Positions 5,545-12,351 of a stretch of DNA of 12,351 nucleotides are shown here, piece after piece. The notes under the pieces are model-generated. The model was not told the origin of the DNA. It was given only the letters and a program-made list of their open reading frames with translations, and made no database searches. Origin of the DNA: Syntrophomonas sp. UBA5432 (GTDB lineage: Bacteria > Bacillota > Syntrophomonadia > Syntrophomonadales > Syntrophomonadaceae); assembly GCA_002424365.1 (NCBI GenBank), contig DIRQ01000075.1:1-12351 (forward strand), given 5' to 3'. A program made the translations under genes and the position numbers. Numbering within the stretch: position 1 is the stretch's first letter; every line of letters begins with the position of its first letter.

Positions 5545-6879
5545 GTGGAGGCTAAATTAGAGAAGATAGAGAACAGTGAGGCATACATAGCGATTGAAGT
5601 GGATGCTGAAAAGTTCGAAGAAGGATTGGAAAAAGCCTATCGTAAAGTGGTTAAACAGGTTGGTGTTCCCGGTTTTCGTAAAGGACGGGTACCCAGACCC
5701 CTACTGGAAGCTCATTACGGTAAGGAAATTCTTTATCAGGATGCACTGGAAGTAATAGTCCCAGAAGCCTATGAAGAGGCTCTGGAACAATTGAATATTA
5801 ATGCTCTGGCTCAACCTGAATTTGATATTGACGAAATTGAAGATGGCAAGCCCTTTAAATTTCAGGCCCGGGTAGCAGTTAAACCAGAGTTTGAATTAGG
5901 TAATTTAGAAGGATTAGAAGTTAGCATACCTTATCTCCAGGTCACCGACCAGGATGTCGACAATAGATTAGAAGAAATGCGCTCTCGCTATGCCGAAATT
6001 TCTGAAAAAACTGAAGAACCGGCTGAGATAGGTGATACTCTTGAAATTGATTTTGAAGGTTTTATTGATGGAGAGACCTTTTCGGGAGGCCAGGGTAGCG
6101 ATTACCCGCTAGAATTGGGTTCAAATACCTTCATTCCAGGTTTTGAAGACCAGTTAGTAGGATTAAAAGTTGGGGAGAGCAAAGATGTTCAGGTTACCTT
6201 CCCGGAAGACTACCATGCGGAAGACCTGGCTGGTAAAGAGGCAATCTTTAAAGTTGAAATCAAGAAAATTGAAACTAAGAAAATGCGCGATCTAGATGAC
6301 GATTTTGCCCAGGAAGTAAGCTCTTTTGATTCCCTGGCCGAGCTGCGTGAGGATATCAAAACTAATTTGGACGAAATGACCGAAAAGCGCAAACAGGAGT
6401 TCATTAAGCAGGAAGTTTTGGTGCAGGCCTTAGGGAAATGTGATATACCAGCAGCTGATTCAGTAGTAAATGTTCAGTTAGACCGTATGTTGGAACAATT
6501 CGGGCAAAGGATGGCAGCTCAGGGGTTAAGCCTGGAACAGTATTTCCAATTTACCGGCAGCAATCCGGAAGCATTTTATACTGAACTACGACCAGAAGCC
6601 GAAAGAATTGTTAAGACTAACTTTATGTTAGAAAAAATAGTTGAAGAAAAAGGTTTTACCATTAGCGACGAAGAAATGAATAAGCAGATTGAAAATATGG
6701 CTAAAGATTTAGGATTGGAATTGGAAAAAGCCAAAGAAACACTGACTAACCTTAGGGATGAATTAGAACAAAGTATGAAGGTAGACAAAGCTATTAAATA
6801 CCTGGCAGACAATGCTGTTATTACTGAAAAAACTGAGGAAAATACCGAAGATGCAAACGAAGTAGAAACTGGTGAATAA
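5545..6879 (+). CDS. tig: Trigger factor, ribosome-associated chaperone and prolyl isomerase
   Basis: Trigger factor docks at the ribosome exit tunnel, shields nascent chains and catalyses peptidyl-prolyl isomerisation. The 444-residue length is normal for the family. The N-terminal ribosome-binding domain carries the signature GFRKGRVPR (residues 43-51), preceded by VGVPG. The FKBP-type PPIase domain is at about 160-240 (IGDTLEIDFEGFIDGETFSG, then LGSNTFIPGFEDQLVGLKVG). The rest is the helical substrate-binding C-domain, ending in an acidic Glu/Thr-rich tail. The start is GTG, with AGGAGG (5532-5537) 7 nt upstream. It is the first gene of the tig-clpP-clpX unit: clpP begins 50 nt downstream with no terminator between. 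The 10-codon frame just upstream (5487-5519) is discussed in the findings. Confidence 0.98.
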   Translation: MEAKLEKIENSEAYIAIEVDAEKFEEGLEKAYRKVVKQVGVPGFRKGRVPRPLLEAHYGKEILYQDALEVIVPEAYEEALEQLNINALAQPEFDIDEIEDGKPFKFQARVAVKPEFELGNLEGLEVSIPYLQVTDQDVDNRLEEMRSRYAEISEKTEEPAEIGDTLEIDFEGFIDGETFSGGQGSDYPLELGSNTFIPGFEDQLVGLKVGESKDVQVTFPEDYHAEDLAGKEAIFKVEIKKIETKKMRDLDDDFAQEVSSFDSLAELREDIKTNLDEMTEKRKQEFIKQEVLVQALGKCDIPAADSVVNVQLDRMLEQFGQRMAAQGLSLEQYFQFTGSNPEAFYTELRPEAERIVKTNFMLEKIVEEKGFTISDEEMNKQIENMAKDLGLELEKAKETLTNLRDELEQSMKVDKAIKYLADNAVITEKTEENTEDANEVETGE

Positions 6880-6899
6880 TTAGAATACTATATTCTAAT
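6879..6899. repeat. Perfect palindrome between tig and clpP
   Basis: ATTAGAATA (6879-6887) and TATTCTAAT (6891-6899) are perfect inverted copies around CTA. The right arm can instead pair with GAATA at 6902-6906 (TATTC-TAATAT-GAATA). The stems are AT-rich and no T-run follows, so it is not a terminator. It may be a regulator site or a weak mRNA structure ahead of the clpP ribosome binding site. Confidence 0.6.
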
Positions 6900-6916
6900 A
6901 TGAATAGTTTTAAAAG

Positions 6917-6924
6917 AAGGGGTG
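6917..6924 (+). promoter_or_regulatory. Ribosome binding site fixing the clpP start
   Basis: AAGGGGTG is 5 nt upstream of ATG 6930. This supports that codon over the in-frame ATG at 6900, which would add ten residues of no family character (MNSFKRRGDT) and has no purine-rich site before it. Confidence 0.85.
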
Positions 6925-6929
6925 ATACC

Positions 6930-7532
6930 ATGTCATATCTGGTTCCGATGGTAGTTGAACAGACCAATCGTGGTGAGAGATCATATGATATCTATTCCCG
7001 TTTACTCAAAGATAGAATAATATTTTTGGGTACGGCCATAGACGATACGGTGGCTAATCTAGTTATTGCTCAACTTCTTTTCCTGGAAGCGGAAGACCCC
7101 GACAAAGATATTTCGGTTTATATTAACAGCCCGGGAGGATCAATTAGTGCGGGCATGGCCATTTTTGATACTATGCAGTATATTAGACCTGACGTTTCCA
7201 CCATCTGTGTAGGTATGGCCGCCAGTATGGGTGCATTTCTTCTGACCGCAGGACAGAAGGGGAAGAGATTTGCTCTGCCTAATGCTGAAGTAATGATTCA
7301 CCAACCTTTGGGTGGTATGCAGGGTCAGGCAACTGATATTGAGATTCACGCCCGTAGGCTGATAGCCATGAAAGAATCCTTAAACCGTATACTAGCTGAG
7401 AGAACGGGCCAGAAACTGGATAAAATCCAAAAAGATGTAGAAAGGGATTATTTTATGACTGCTAAAGAAGCCATGGAATATGGTATTATAGATGAGGTCA
7501 TAAGCCATCCTAAGAAAACTGGTAAGAAATAG
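6930..7532 (+). CDS. clpP: ATP-dependent Clp protease proteolytic subunit
   Basis: ClpP is a serine peptidase that forms a double-heptamer barrel in the cytoplasm and degrades proteins fed by ClpX or other Clp ATPases. The 200-residue length is typical of the family. The N-terminus YLVPMVVEQTNRGERSYDIYSRLL is standard for ClpP. The catalytic triad is Ser99 (in GMAASMGAF), His124 (MIHQP) and Asp173 (ERDYFM). The oxyanion region SPGGSISAG and the handle-helix region are intact. The ATG at 6930 is set by the AAGGGGTG site; starting 30 nt earlier would add a non-conserved tail. There is no long N-terminal propeptide, only a few residues before the mature core. clpX begins 32 nt downstream, so the peptidase and its unfoldase are probably made from one message. 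Confidence 0.98.
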   Translation: MSYLVPMVVEQTNRGERSYDIYSRLLKDRIIFLGTAIDDTVANLVIAQLLFLEAEDPDKDISVYINSPGGSISAGMAIFDTMQYIRPDVSTICVGMAASMGAFLLTAGQKGKRFALPNAEVMIHQPLGGMQGQATDIEIHARRLIAMKESLNRILAERTGQKLDKIQKDVERDYFMTAKEAMEYGIIDEVISHPKKTGKK

Positions 7533-7548
7533 CCTTTTCCGTTGAGAG

Positions 7549-7555
7549 AGAGGTG
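7549..7555 (+). promoter_or_regulatory. Ribosome binding site fixing the clpX start
   Basis: AGAGGTG is 9 nt before ATG 7565. An in-frame GTG at 7553 lies inside this motif and is therefore rejected as the start. Confidence 0.8.
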
Positions 7556-7564
7556 AAAGTAAAT

Positions 7565-8812
7565 ATGAAATATGGGGATGACAAAGGGCAGTTGAAATGT
7601 TCATTTTGTGGTAAGACTCAAGATCAGGTAAAAAAATTAGTTGCTGGTCCCGGAGTTTATATCTGTGATGAGTGTATTGAACTGTGTAATGAAATAATTG
7701 AAGAGGAATTGGCCGATGATCTGGGCTTTGAACTGGGCGATATTCCTAAACCCCAAGAAATCAGAGAAATATTAGACGATTATGTCATTGGTCAGGATCG
7801 GGCTAAAAAATCCCTGGCAGTAGCTGTGTATAATCATTACAAAAGAATAAACCTGGGAATGAAACTTGATGATGTAGAACTTCAGAAGAGCAATATAATG
7901 ATGTTAGGTCCTACGGGAAGTGGTAAAACATTACTGGCCCAAACTCTGGCCCGTATTCTTAATGTGCCATTTGCTATAGCTGATGCCACTTCGCTTACCG
8001 AAGCTGGTTACGTAGGTGAGGATGTGGAGAACATCTTGCTCAAGCTTATCCAGGCAGCTGATTATGATATAGAAAAAGCTGAGAAGGGCATAGTCTATAT
8101 TGATGAGATTGATAAAATTGCTCGCAAGACGGATAATCCTAGCATAACCCGGGATGTATCCGGCGAGGGTGTACAGCAGGCTCTATTAAAAATTCTGGAA
8201 GGTACAGTGGCCAGTGTACCACCCCAGGGTGGTCGAAAACACCCCCACCAGGAATTTATCCAGATAGACACCAGTAACATTCTGTTTATCTGTGGTGGTG
8301 CCTTTGAAGGGATAGATAAGATTATCCAGAACCGAGTGGGCGAGAAAGTTATGGGCTTTGGAGCCGATATTAAAAAACGGGAAGAAAAAGAAATTGGTGA
8401 GATTCTTAATATGATTCTTCCCCAGGATCTATTACGATATGGCCTTATTCCGGAGTTTGTTGGCCGGGTACCCATAATCGTTACCCTGGAAGCTCTGGAT
8501 GTTGATGCGTTGATTAAGATTTTGACGGAACCTAAAAATGCTCTAGTAAAGCAGTATAAGAAGCTGTTCGAACTTGACGGTGTGGATTTGGAATTCATGG
8601 ACGATGCCATGCAAGCTATTGCTGATGAAGCATTACGTAGAAATACAGGGGCACGTGGTTTGCGCGCCATTATTGAAGATATTATGCTAGAAGTAATGTA
8701 TGAAGTACCTTCACGTATTGATATTACCAAGGTAGTTATTACCAGAGATGTGGTGGAAAAGAAAGAGAATCCTTTACTGGTAACGGTGGATGCTCGGCGT
8801 AAAGTAAATTAA
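7565..8812 (+). CDS. clpX: ClpX, AAA+ unfoldase of the ClpXP protease
   Basis: ClpX is a hexameric ATPase that recognises tagged or misfolded proteins, unfolds them and threads them into ClpP. The protein has 415 residues from ATG 7565. The N-terminal zinc-binding domain has Cys12, Cys15, Cys34 and Cys37 (CSFCGK and ICDEC). The AAA+ module has Walker A GPTGSGKT (115-122), the pore loop GYVG (148-151), Walker B IVYIDE (176-181), the RKH loop (GGRKHPH), the arginine-finger region EFVGRVP, and sensor 2 GARGLR (362-367). The ClpP-docking loop reads MGF (263-265) where many relatives have IGF or LGF, a conservative change. No terminator separates it from clpP; a strong one follows 38 nt after its stop. 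Everything expected is intact. Confidence 0.98.
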   Translation: MKYGDDKGQLKCSFCGKTQDQVKKLVAGPGVYICDECIELCNEIIEEELADDLGFELGDIPKPQEIREILDDYVIGQDRAKKSLAVAVYNHYKRINLGMKLDDVELQKSNIMMLGPTGSGKTLLAQTLARILNVPFAIADATSLTEAGYVGEDVENILLKLIQAADYDIEKAEKGIVYIDEIDKIARKTDNPSITRDVSGEGVQQALLKILEGTVASVPPQGGRKHPHQEFIQIDTSNILFICGGAFEGIDKIIQNRVGEKVMGFGADIKKREEKEIGEILNMILPQDLLRYGLIPEFVGRVPIIVTLEALDVDALIKILTEPKNALVKQYKKLFELDGVDLEFMDDAMQAIADEALRRNTGARGLRAIIEDIMLEVMYEVPSRIDITKVVITRDVVEKKENPLLVTVDARRKVN

Positions 8813-8850
8813 ACGAGTTTTAAATATCAAAGGTAATTAGCCAAAAAGGA

Positions 8851-8876
8851 AAAGGTAGCGTACGCTACCTTTTTTT
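8851..8876 (+). terminator. Strong Rho-independent terminator after clpX
   Basis: AAAGGTAGC (8851-8859) pairs perfectly with GCTACCTTT (8864-8872) around GTAC, followed by a T-run to 8876. The 16-nt core GGTAGCGTACGCTACC is fully self-complementary. It separates the tig-clpP-clpX unit from lonB. Confidence 0.94.
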
Positions 8877-8888
8877 ACTTAATCAGAA

Positions 8889-8925
8889 ACATAATCCTTG
8901 TATGCTGCTTAGGGAATAATAAATA
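8889..8925 (+). promoter_or_regulatory. Possible lonB promoter region (tentative)
   Basis: Because a terminator precedes lonB, a promoter is expected here. Two weak readings exist. One is a sigma-A type TTGTAT (8898-8903), 16 nt, TAAATA (8920-8925). The other is a sigma-F-like -10, GGGAATAATAA (8912-8922), which fits GGNNANANTNA, with ACATA (8889-8893) as a possible -35 at a long 18-nt spacing. B. subtilis lonB is expressed in the forespore, which makes the second worth noting. Neither is convincing alone. Confidence 0.25.
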
Positions 8926-8954
8926 GCAGATTTCAAGGAAGGGATAAATGTAAA

Positions 8955-10625
8955 ATGAGTAGTTTCTTTATTAAGTATGGTGGCATACTGTATCTAATAC
9001 AGCTATTTTTTGCAGTTATCATCGGATTGTATTTCTGGAATCTCTTAAAGAGTCAGCAGACTAGGAAAACGGTAGTTGTAAAAGAGGCGGAAAAAGAGAC
9101 CCGTAAACTAAAACAAATGCGAAATATTAGGTTAACGGAACCGCTATCGAGCCTGACCCGTCCGGCCACTATGAATGACGTAGTAGGGCAACCTGAGGGT
9201 ATTGATATACTAAGGTCAGCTCTTTGTAATTATAACCCCCAGCATGTAATAATCTATGGACCTCCCGGAGTAGGGAAAACTGCTGCCGCCCGTTTGGTTT
9301 TGGAAGAAGCTAAAAAAAACACCCTCTCGCCTTTTAGTAAAGAAGCTAAATTTGTGGAAGTAGATGCTACTATCACCAGATTCGATGAACGTAATATTGC
9401 CGATCCCTTGATTGGCTCGGTGCATGACCCTATTTATCAAGGCGCCGGATCACTGGGTTCGGCAGGTATTCCCCAGCCTAAACCAGGTGCTTGTACCAAA
9501 GCCCATGGAGGGGTACTATTTATTGATGAAATTGGTGAACTACACCCTACTCAAATGAACAAACTGCTCAAGGTATTGGAAGATCGCAAAGTTATGCTGG
9601 AAAGTGCATATTATAATGAAAACGACAAAAATATTCCCGCCCATATTCACGATATATTTACCAACGGTTTACCGGCTGATTTTAGATTGGTAGGTGCAAC
9701 CACCCGGATGCCGGATGAACTTCCCCCAGCTTTACGTTCGCGTTGTATGGAAGTATTCTTTTCCCCTTTGGATAAAGAGGATATTGAAATCATTACCCTG
9801 AACGCTGCCAAGAAAATAAAGTGCGAATTGACTCCGGAGGCATTGGAAGATATTACTCGCTATGCCACCAATGGTCGGGAAGCAGTTAATATGATACAAC
9901 TAGCAGCTGGTATCGCTCAGGTTAACAAGAGCAGTATTATAAACAAATCCCTAATTGAGAAGGTAGTTAATAATGGCCGATTTGCTCCCCGGCCCGAAAT
10001 AAAACCAGCCAAAGAACCGATGGTGGGAACAGTAAATGGTCTAGCTGTATATGGGGCTAATGTAGGTACCCTTATTGAAGTTGAAGCTGCAAGTATTCCA
10101 GTAAAGCAAGGTAAGGGTAAGTGGACGGTTACTGGTGTGGTAGAAGAGGAACAAGTGGGTGGAAACGAGCGCAAATTTATTCGTAAGAGTATGGCTCGGG
10201 GTGCAGTTGAAAACGTATTAACCGTATTACGCTCCAAGTACAAGCTTAATATAGATGACTATGATATTCATCTCAATTTTCCGGGCGGTATACCGGTTGA
10301 CGGCCCATCAGCTGGTATAAGCATGGCTACCGCAATATATTCTAGTGTTCTGGGGTGTGCTGTTGATAACATGGTAGCTATGACTGGAGAAGTATCAGTT
10401 CATGGTGAAGTAAAGCCGGTAGGCGGGGTTATTAGTAAGGTCGATGCAGCCCGTAAGGCCGGTTTAAAAAGAGTATTTATACCCAATGAAAACTGGCTGG
10501 ATATATTTAAAGATTACCAGGATATCGACATTATCCCGGTTTATAAAGTTGGTGACGTACTAGAAAATGTCTTCATCAGTGATGGGTATGGTGTCTCACC
10601 CCTCACCCATGACTCCTCACACTAA
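8955..10625 (+). CDS. lonB: LonB, membrane-anchored AAA+ Lon-type protease
   Basis: This is an ATP-dependent serine/lysine-dyad protease of the LonB type found beside lon in spore-forming Firmicutes. It is 556 residues, normal for the group. A hydrophobic segment at about 9-30 (ILYLIQLFFAVIIGLYFW) should anchor it in the membrane, with the rest cytoplasmic. The AAA+ module has Walker A GPPGVGKT (102-109), Walker B VLFIDE (187-192) and the sensor/arginine region GATTRMPDELPPALRSRC. The Lon protease domain has the catalytic Ser452 in DGPSAG and Lys495 in GVISKVDAAR. There is no large N-terminal LON domain, unlike lon. The ATG at 8955 follows a purine-rich AAGGAAGGG at a long distance, with an ATG-TAA in between (see findings). 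The last eight residues (PLTHDSSH) come from a heptamer-repeat tail. Role in sporulation is inferred from the family. Confidence 0.97.
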   Translation: MSSFFIKYGGILYLIQLFFAVIIGLYFWNLLKSQQTRKTVVVKEAEKETRKLKQMRNIRLTEPLSSLTRPATMNDVVGQPEGIDILRSALCNYNPQHVIIYGPPGVGKTAAARLVLEEAKKNTLSPFSKEAKFVEVDATITRFDERNIADPLIGSVHDPIYQGAGSLGSAGIPQPKPGACTKAHGGVLFIDEIGELHPTQMNKLLKVLEDRKVMLESAYYNENDKNIPAHIHDIFTNGLPADFRLVGATTRMPDELPPALRSRCMEVFFSPLDKEDIEIITLNAAKKIKCELTPEALEDITRYATNGREAVNMIQLAAGIAQVNKSSIINKSLIEKVVNNGRFAPRPEIKPAKEPMVGTVNGLAVYGANVGTLIEVEAASIPVKQGKGKWTVTGVVEEEQVGGNERKFIRKSMARGAVENVLTVLRSKYKLNIDDYDIHLNFPGGIPVDGPSAGISMATAIYSSVLGCAVDNMVAMTGEVSVHGEVKPVGGVISKVDAARKAGLKRVFIPNENWLDIFKDYQDIDIIPVYKVGDVLENVFISDGYGVSPLTHDSSH

Positions 10626-10728
10626 ACAATTAATCAAATTAGAAGTTATTATCAGCCCATATTTTCAAACTAATCATTTGGTATAATAATTAAACAACGA
10701 TTTTTACCGCGATTGCTTAGTGGTTTTG

Positions 10729-10757
10729 TTGCACGGCTCCGGTACATATAGTAGAAT
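10729..10757 (+). promoter_or_regulatory. Likely sigma-A promoter of lon
   Basis: TTGCAC (10729-10734) is exactly 17 nt from TAGAAT (10752-10757), which is 5 of 6 to the -10 consensus. Transcription would begin near 10764, leaving a leader of under 20 nt that is almost entirely the ribosome binding site. Confidence 0.5.
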
Positions 10758-10768
10758 GAATTTGCCCG

Positions 10769-10775
10769 GGAGGTG
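10769..10775 (+). promoter_or_regulatory. Ribosome binding site for the lon TTG start
   Basis: GGAGGTG is 5 nt before TTG 10781. It is the strongest Shine-Dalgarno motif in the region and places the start at this non-ATG codon. The ATG at 10794 is out of frame. Confidence 0.8.
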
Positions 10776-10780
10776 TAGAA

Positions 10781-12351
10781 TTGTTTGATATAAATGAGAA
10801 TTATCGTGAAATACCAATGCTGCCATTAAGGGGCTTACTGGTTTTCCCATATACTGTTATTCACCTGGACGTAGGACGTAAAAAATCGATTAATGCTATA
10901 GAACAGGCTATGCTGGAAAACAAGGAAATTTTCCTGGCTACCCAAAAAGAAGCTCAGACTGATGAACCCAATGAAGATGATATATTTTCTGTTGGAACTG
11001 TGGCCGAAATTAGGCAAATTTTAAAAATGCCAGGGGGAACCATGCGGGTTCTGGTTGAAGGTCTGCACCGCGGTGAAATTATCAATTACTTAGATCATGA
11101 CCCCCTTATCAGGGTCGTAGTGGAAGAATGGAAAGAGGATCAGGTTGAGAAGAATGCTGAATTAGAAGCCCTTATGCGAACCCTGGTAGCCCAGTTTGAA
11201 CAATACGTAAGAATTAGTAAGAAGATTCCCCCAGAAACTGTAGTATCCGTTATTGCCATAGAAGAACCAGGTAGGCTGGCTGATGTCATTGCATCTCATC
11301 TTACTTTACGTATTAATGAGAAGCAGAAGATACTGGAAGCTGGGGATGTTACCAAGCGTTTGGAATATCTATGCCAAATATTAGCTAAAGAGATGGAAGT
11401 ACTGGAACTGGAGCGCAAAATTAATATTCGGGTACGTAAACAAATGGAAAAAACCCAGAAAGAGTATTACCTGCGTGAACAGATGAAGGCTATCCAGAAA
11501 GAGCTGGGAGATAAAGATGAGCGGGCAGCAGAAGTTGAAGAACTAAAAAACAATATTGAAAAAGCTAAACTACCTAAAGAAGCCCATGAAAAAGCATATA
11601 AAGAGCTTGAGCGATTGGAGAAAATGCCACCTATGGTGGCCGAAGCGGTAGTCGTACGTAATTACCTGGACTGGATACTATCACTACCCTGGTCTATAGA
11701 AACCCGTGATCGCCTCGATTTAAAGGCGGCGGAAAACATCCTGGAAGAAGACCATTATGGCCTTGAAAAACCTAAAGAAAGAATTATGGAGTATTTGGCT
11801 ATAAGAAAATTAGCCAAAAAGATGAAAGGGCCGATACTCTGTTTGGTTGGGCCTCCAGGAGTAGGTAAGACTTCTCTAGGTAAATCGGTAGCCCGTTCGC
11901 TGGGAAGAAAATTTGTACGTATGTCTCTGGGGGGTATTCGTGATGAAGCCGAAATCAGGGGACATCGTCGTACCTATGTTGGTTCTATGCCTGGGCGAGT
12001 ACTGCAGGGCATGAAGACAGCAGGCTCACGTAACCCAGTTTTTCTGCTGGATGAAATTGATAAAATGACTATGGATTTTAGGGGAGATCCGGCCTCGGCA
12101 TTATTGGAAGTATTAGACCCTGAGCAGAACAATACTTTTAGTGACCATTATCTGGAAATTCCCTTTGATCTTTCCAAGGTAATGTTCATTACTACAGCCA
12201 ATACGGTTCATAATATACCTAGACCGCTACTTGATCGGATGGAAGTTATTGAACTGGGCGGCTATACCGAGGAAGACAAAGTTCACATTGCCATGGATTA
12301 CCTAATACCAAAACAAATTAAAGAACATGGCTTAAAAGATAATCATATCAG
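10781..12351 (+). CDS. lon: Lon protease (LonA type), 3' end cut off by the window
   Basis: Lon is an ATP-dependent cytoplasmic protease that degrades damaged and regulatory proteins as a hexamer. The window holds 523 codons from TTG 10781, about two thirds of a typical 780-810 residue Lon. The N-terminal LON substrate-binding domain begins IPMLPLRGLLVFPYTVIHLD, with IEEPGRLADVIASHL further on. The coiled-coil region follows (YYLREQMKAIQKELGDKDE). The AAA+ module has Walker A GPPGVGKT (357-364), the RGHRRTYVGSMPGR segment, and Walker B FLLDEIDK with Asp424 and Glu425. The sensor/arginine part ITTANTVHNIPRPLLDRME is also present. The proteolytic domain with its Ser-Lys dyad lies beyond the window and cannot be checked. 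The TTG start is supported by GGAGGTG 5 nt upstream. It lies 155 nt after lonB and probably has its own promoter. Confidence 0.97.
   Translation, partial: MFDINENYREIPMLPLRGLLVFPYTVIHLDVGRKKSINAIEQAMLENKEIFLATQKEAQTDEPNEDDIFSVGTVAEIRQILKMPGGTMRVLVEGLHRGEIINYLDHDPLIRVVVEEWKEDQVEKNAELEALMRTLVAQFEQYVRISKKIPPETVVSVIAIEEPGRLADVIASHLTLRINEKQKILEAGDVTKRLEYLCQILAKEMEVLELERKINIRVRKQMEKTQKEYYLREQMKAIQKELGDKDERAAEVEELKNNIEKAKLPKEAHEKAYKELERLEKMPPMVAEAVVVRNYLDWILSLPWSIETRDRLDLKAAENILEEDHYGLEKPKERIMEYLAIRKLAKKMKGPILCLVGPPGVGKTSLGKSVARSLGRKFVRMSLGGIRDEAEIRGHRRTYVGSMPGRVLQGMKTAGSRNPVFLLDEIDKMTMDFRGDPASALLEVLDPEQNNTFSDHYLEIPFDLSKVMFITTANTVHNIPRPLLDRMEVIELGGYTEEDKVHIAMDYLIPKQIKEHGLKDNHI

Larger units (their letters stand above)
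10626..10780 (+). other. lonB-lon intergenic region
   Basis: This stretch of 155 bases has no gene and no clear terminator after lonB, so read-through into lon is possible. It contains a perfect TATAAT (10682-10687) lacking a good -35, and a better-formed promoter at 10729-10757. No CIRCE or CtsR-type heptad repeat was seen. Confidence 0.6.

Noticed and set aside
6880..6929. CtsR or CIRCE heat-shock operators near tig, clpP, lonB and lon.
   Set aside because: Neither the GGTCAAA heptad pair nor the TTAGCACTC-N9-GAGTGCTAA element was found by eye in these upstream regions.
8095..8730. A 211-codon open frame on the minus strand inside clpX.
   Set aside because: It overlaps a fully recognisable clpX. 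Its translation is Ser/Ile/Arg-rich without domain features, as expected of an antisense shadow.
1..12351. Mobile elements, CRISPR arrays, toxin-antitoxin or phage genes.
   Set aside because: No transposase, integrase, regularly spaced repeats or small overlapping toxin pairs are visible. The tRNA has no repeated 3' end that would mark an attachment site.

Overview
The window looks like chromosomal DNA from a low-to-medium GC, Gram-positive-type Firmicute of the class Clostridia. The evidence is the gene order tig-clpP-clpX-lonB-lon, the strong purine-rich ribosome binding sites, the frequent GTG and TTG starts, a sporulation-associated type of Lon (LonB), and a YkuD-type L,D-transpeptidase. 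An acyl-CoA dehydrogenase followed at once by a small 2[4Fe-4S] ferredoxin would suit an anaerobic fatty-acid or amino-acid degrader. I lean towards a relative of Syntrophomonas, but that is inference from gene content and not from a search.

Layout. Positions 3-1175 (+) hold the 3' part of an acyl-CoA dehydrogenase gene and a 57-residue ferredoxin. Positions 1200-2042 (-) hold a convergent L,D-transpeptidase with peptidoglycan-binding domains on both sides of the catalytic domain. Positions 2043-2422 are a divergent non-coding gap with a long imperfect stem-loop and three copies of a short TTTACAATA-like repeat. Positions 2423-3646 (+) encode a membrane-anchored TPR protein closed by a clear terminator. 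Positions 3788-5260 (+) hold a two-gene unit: a slipin/stomatin-type SPFH membrane protein and a lipoprotein with a C-terminal peptidoglycan-binding-like domain. A tRNA-Gly(GCC) gene with encoded CCA lies at 5339-5413 and has its own terminator. From 5545 to the window end is a proteostasis block: trigger factor, ClpP and ClpX (one likely operon ended by a strong terminator at 8851-8876), then lonB and the 5' two thirds of lon, each apparently with its own upstream signals.

How the genes work together. Trigger factor meets nascent chains at the ribosome. ClpX unfolds substrates and feeds them to ClpP. LonB and Lon are single-chain AAA+ proteases. This cluster is well known in Clostridia. The preceding 4 kb is mostly cell-envelope biology: a wall cross-linking enzyme, a membrane TPR scaffold, a slipin and a wall-binding lipoprotein.

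I did not find an obviously new system, mobile element or CRISPR array. The most interesting unexplained items are the 73-nt stem-loop at 2108-2180, the switchable palindrome between tig and clpP, the ATG-TAA mini-ORF at the best Shine-Dalgarno distance in front of lonB, and the uncharacterised slipin/lipoprotein and TPR envelope proteins.
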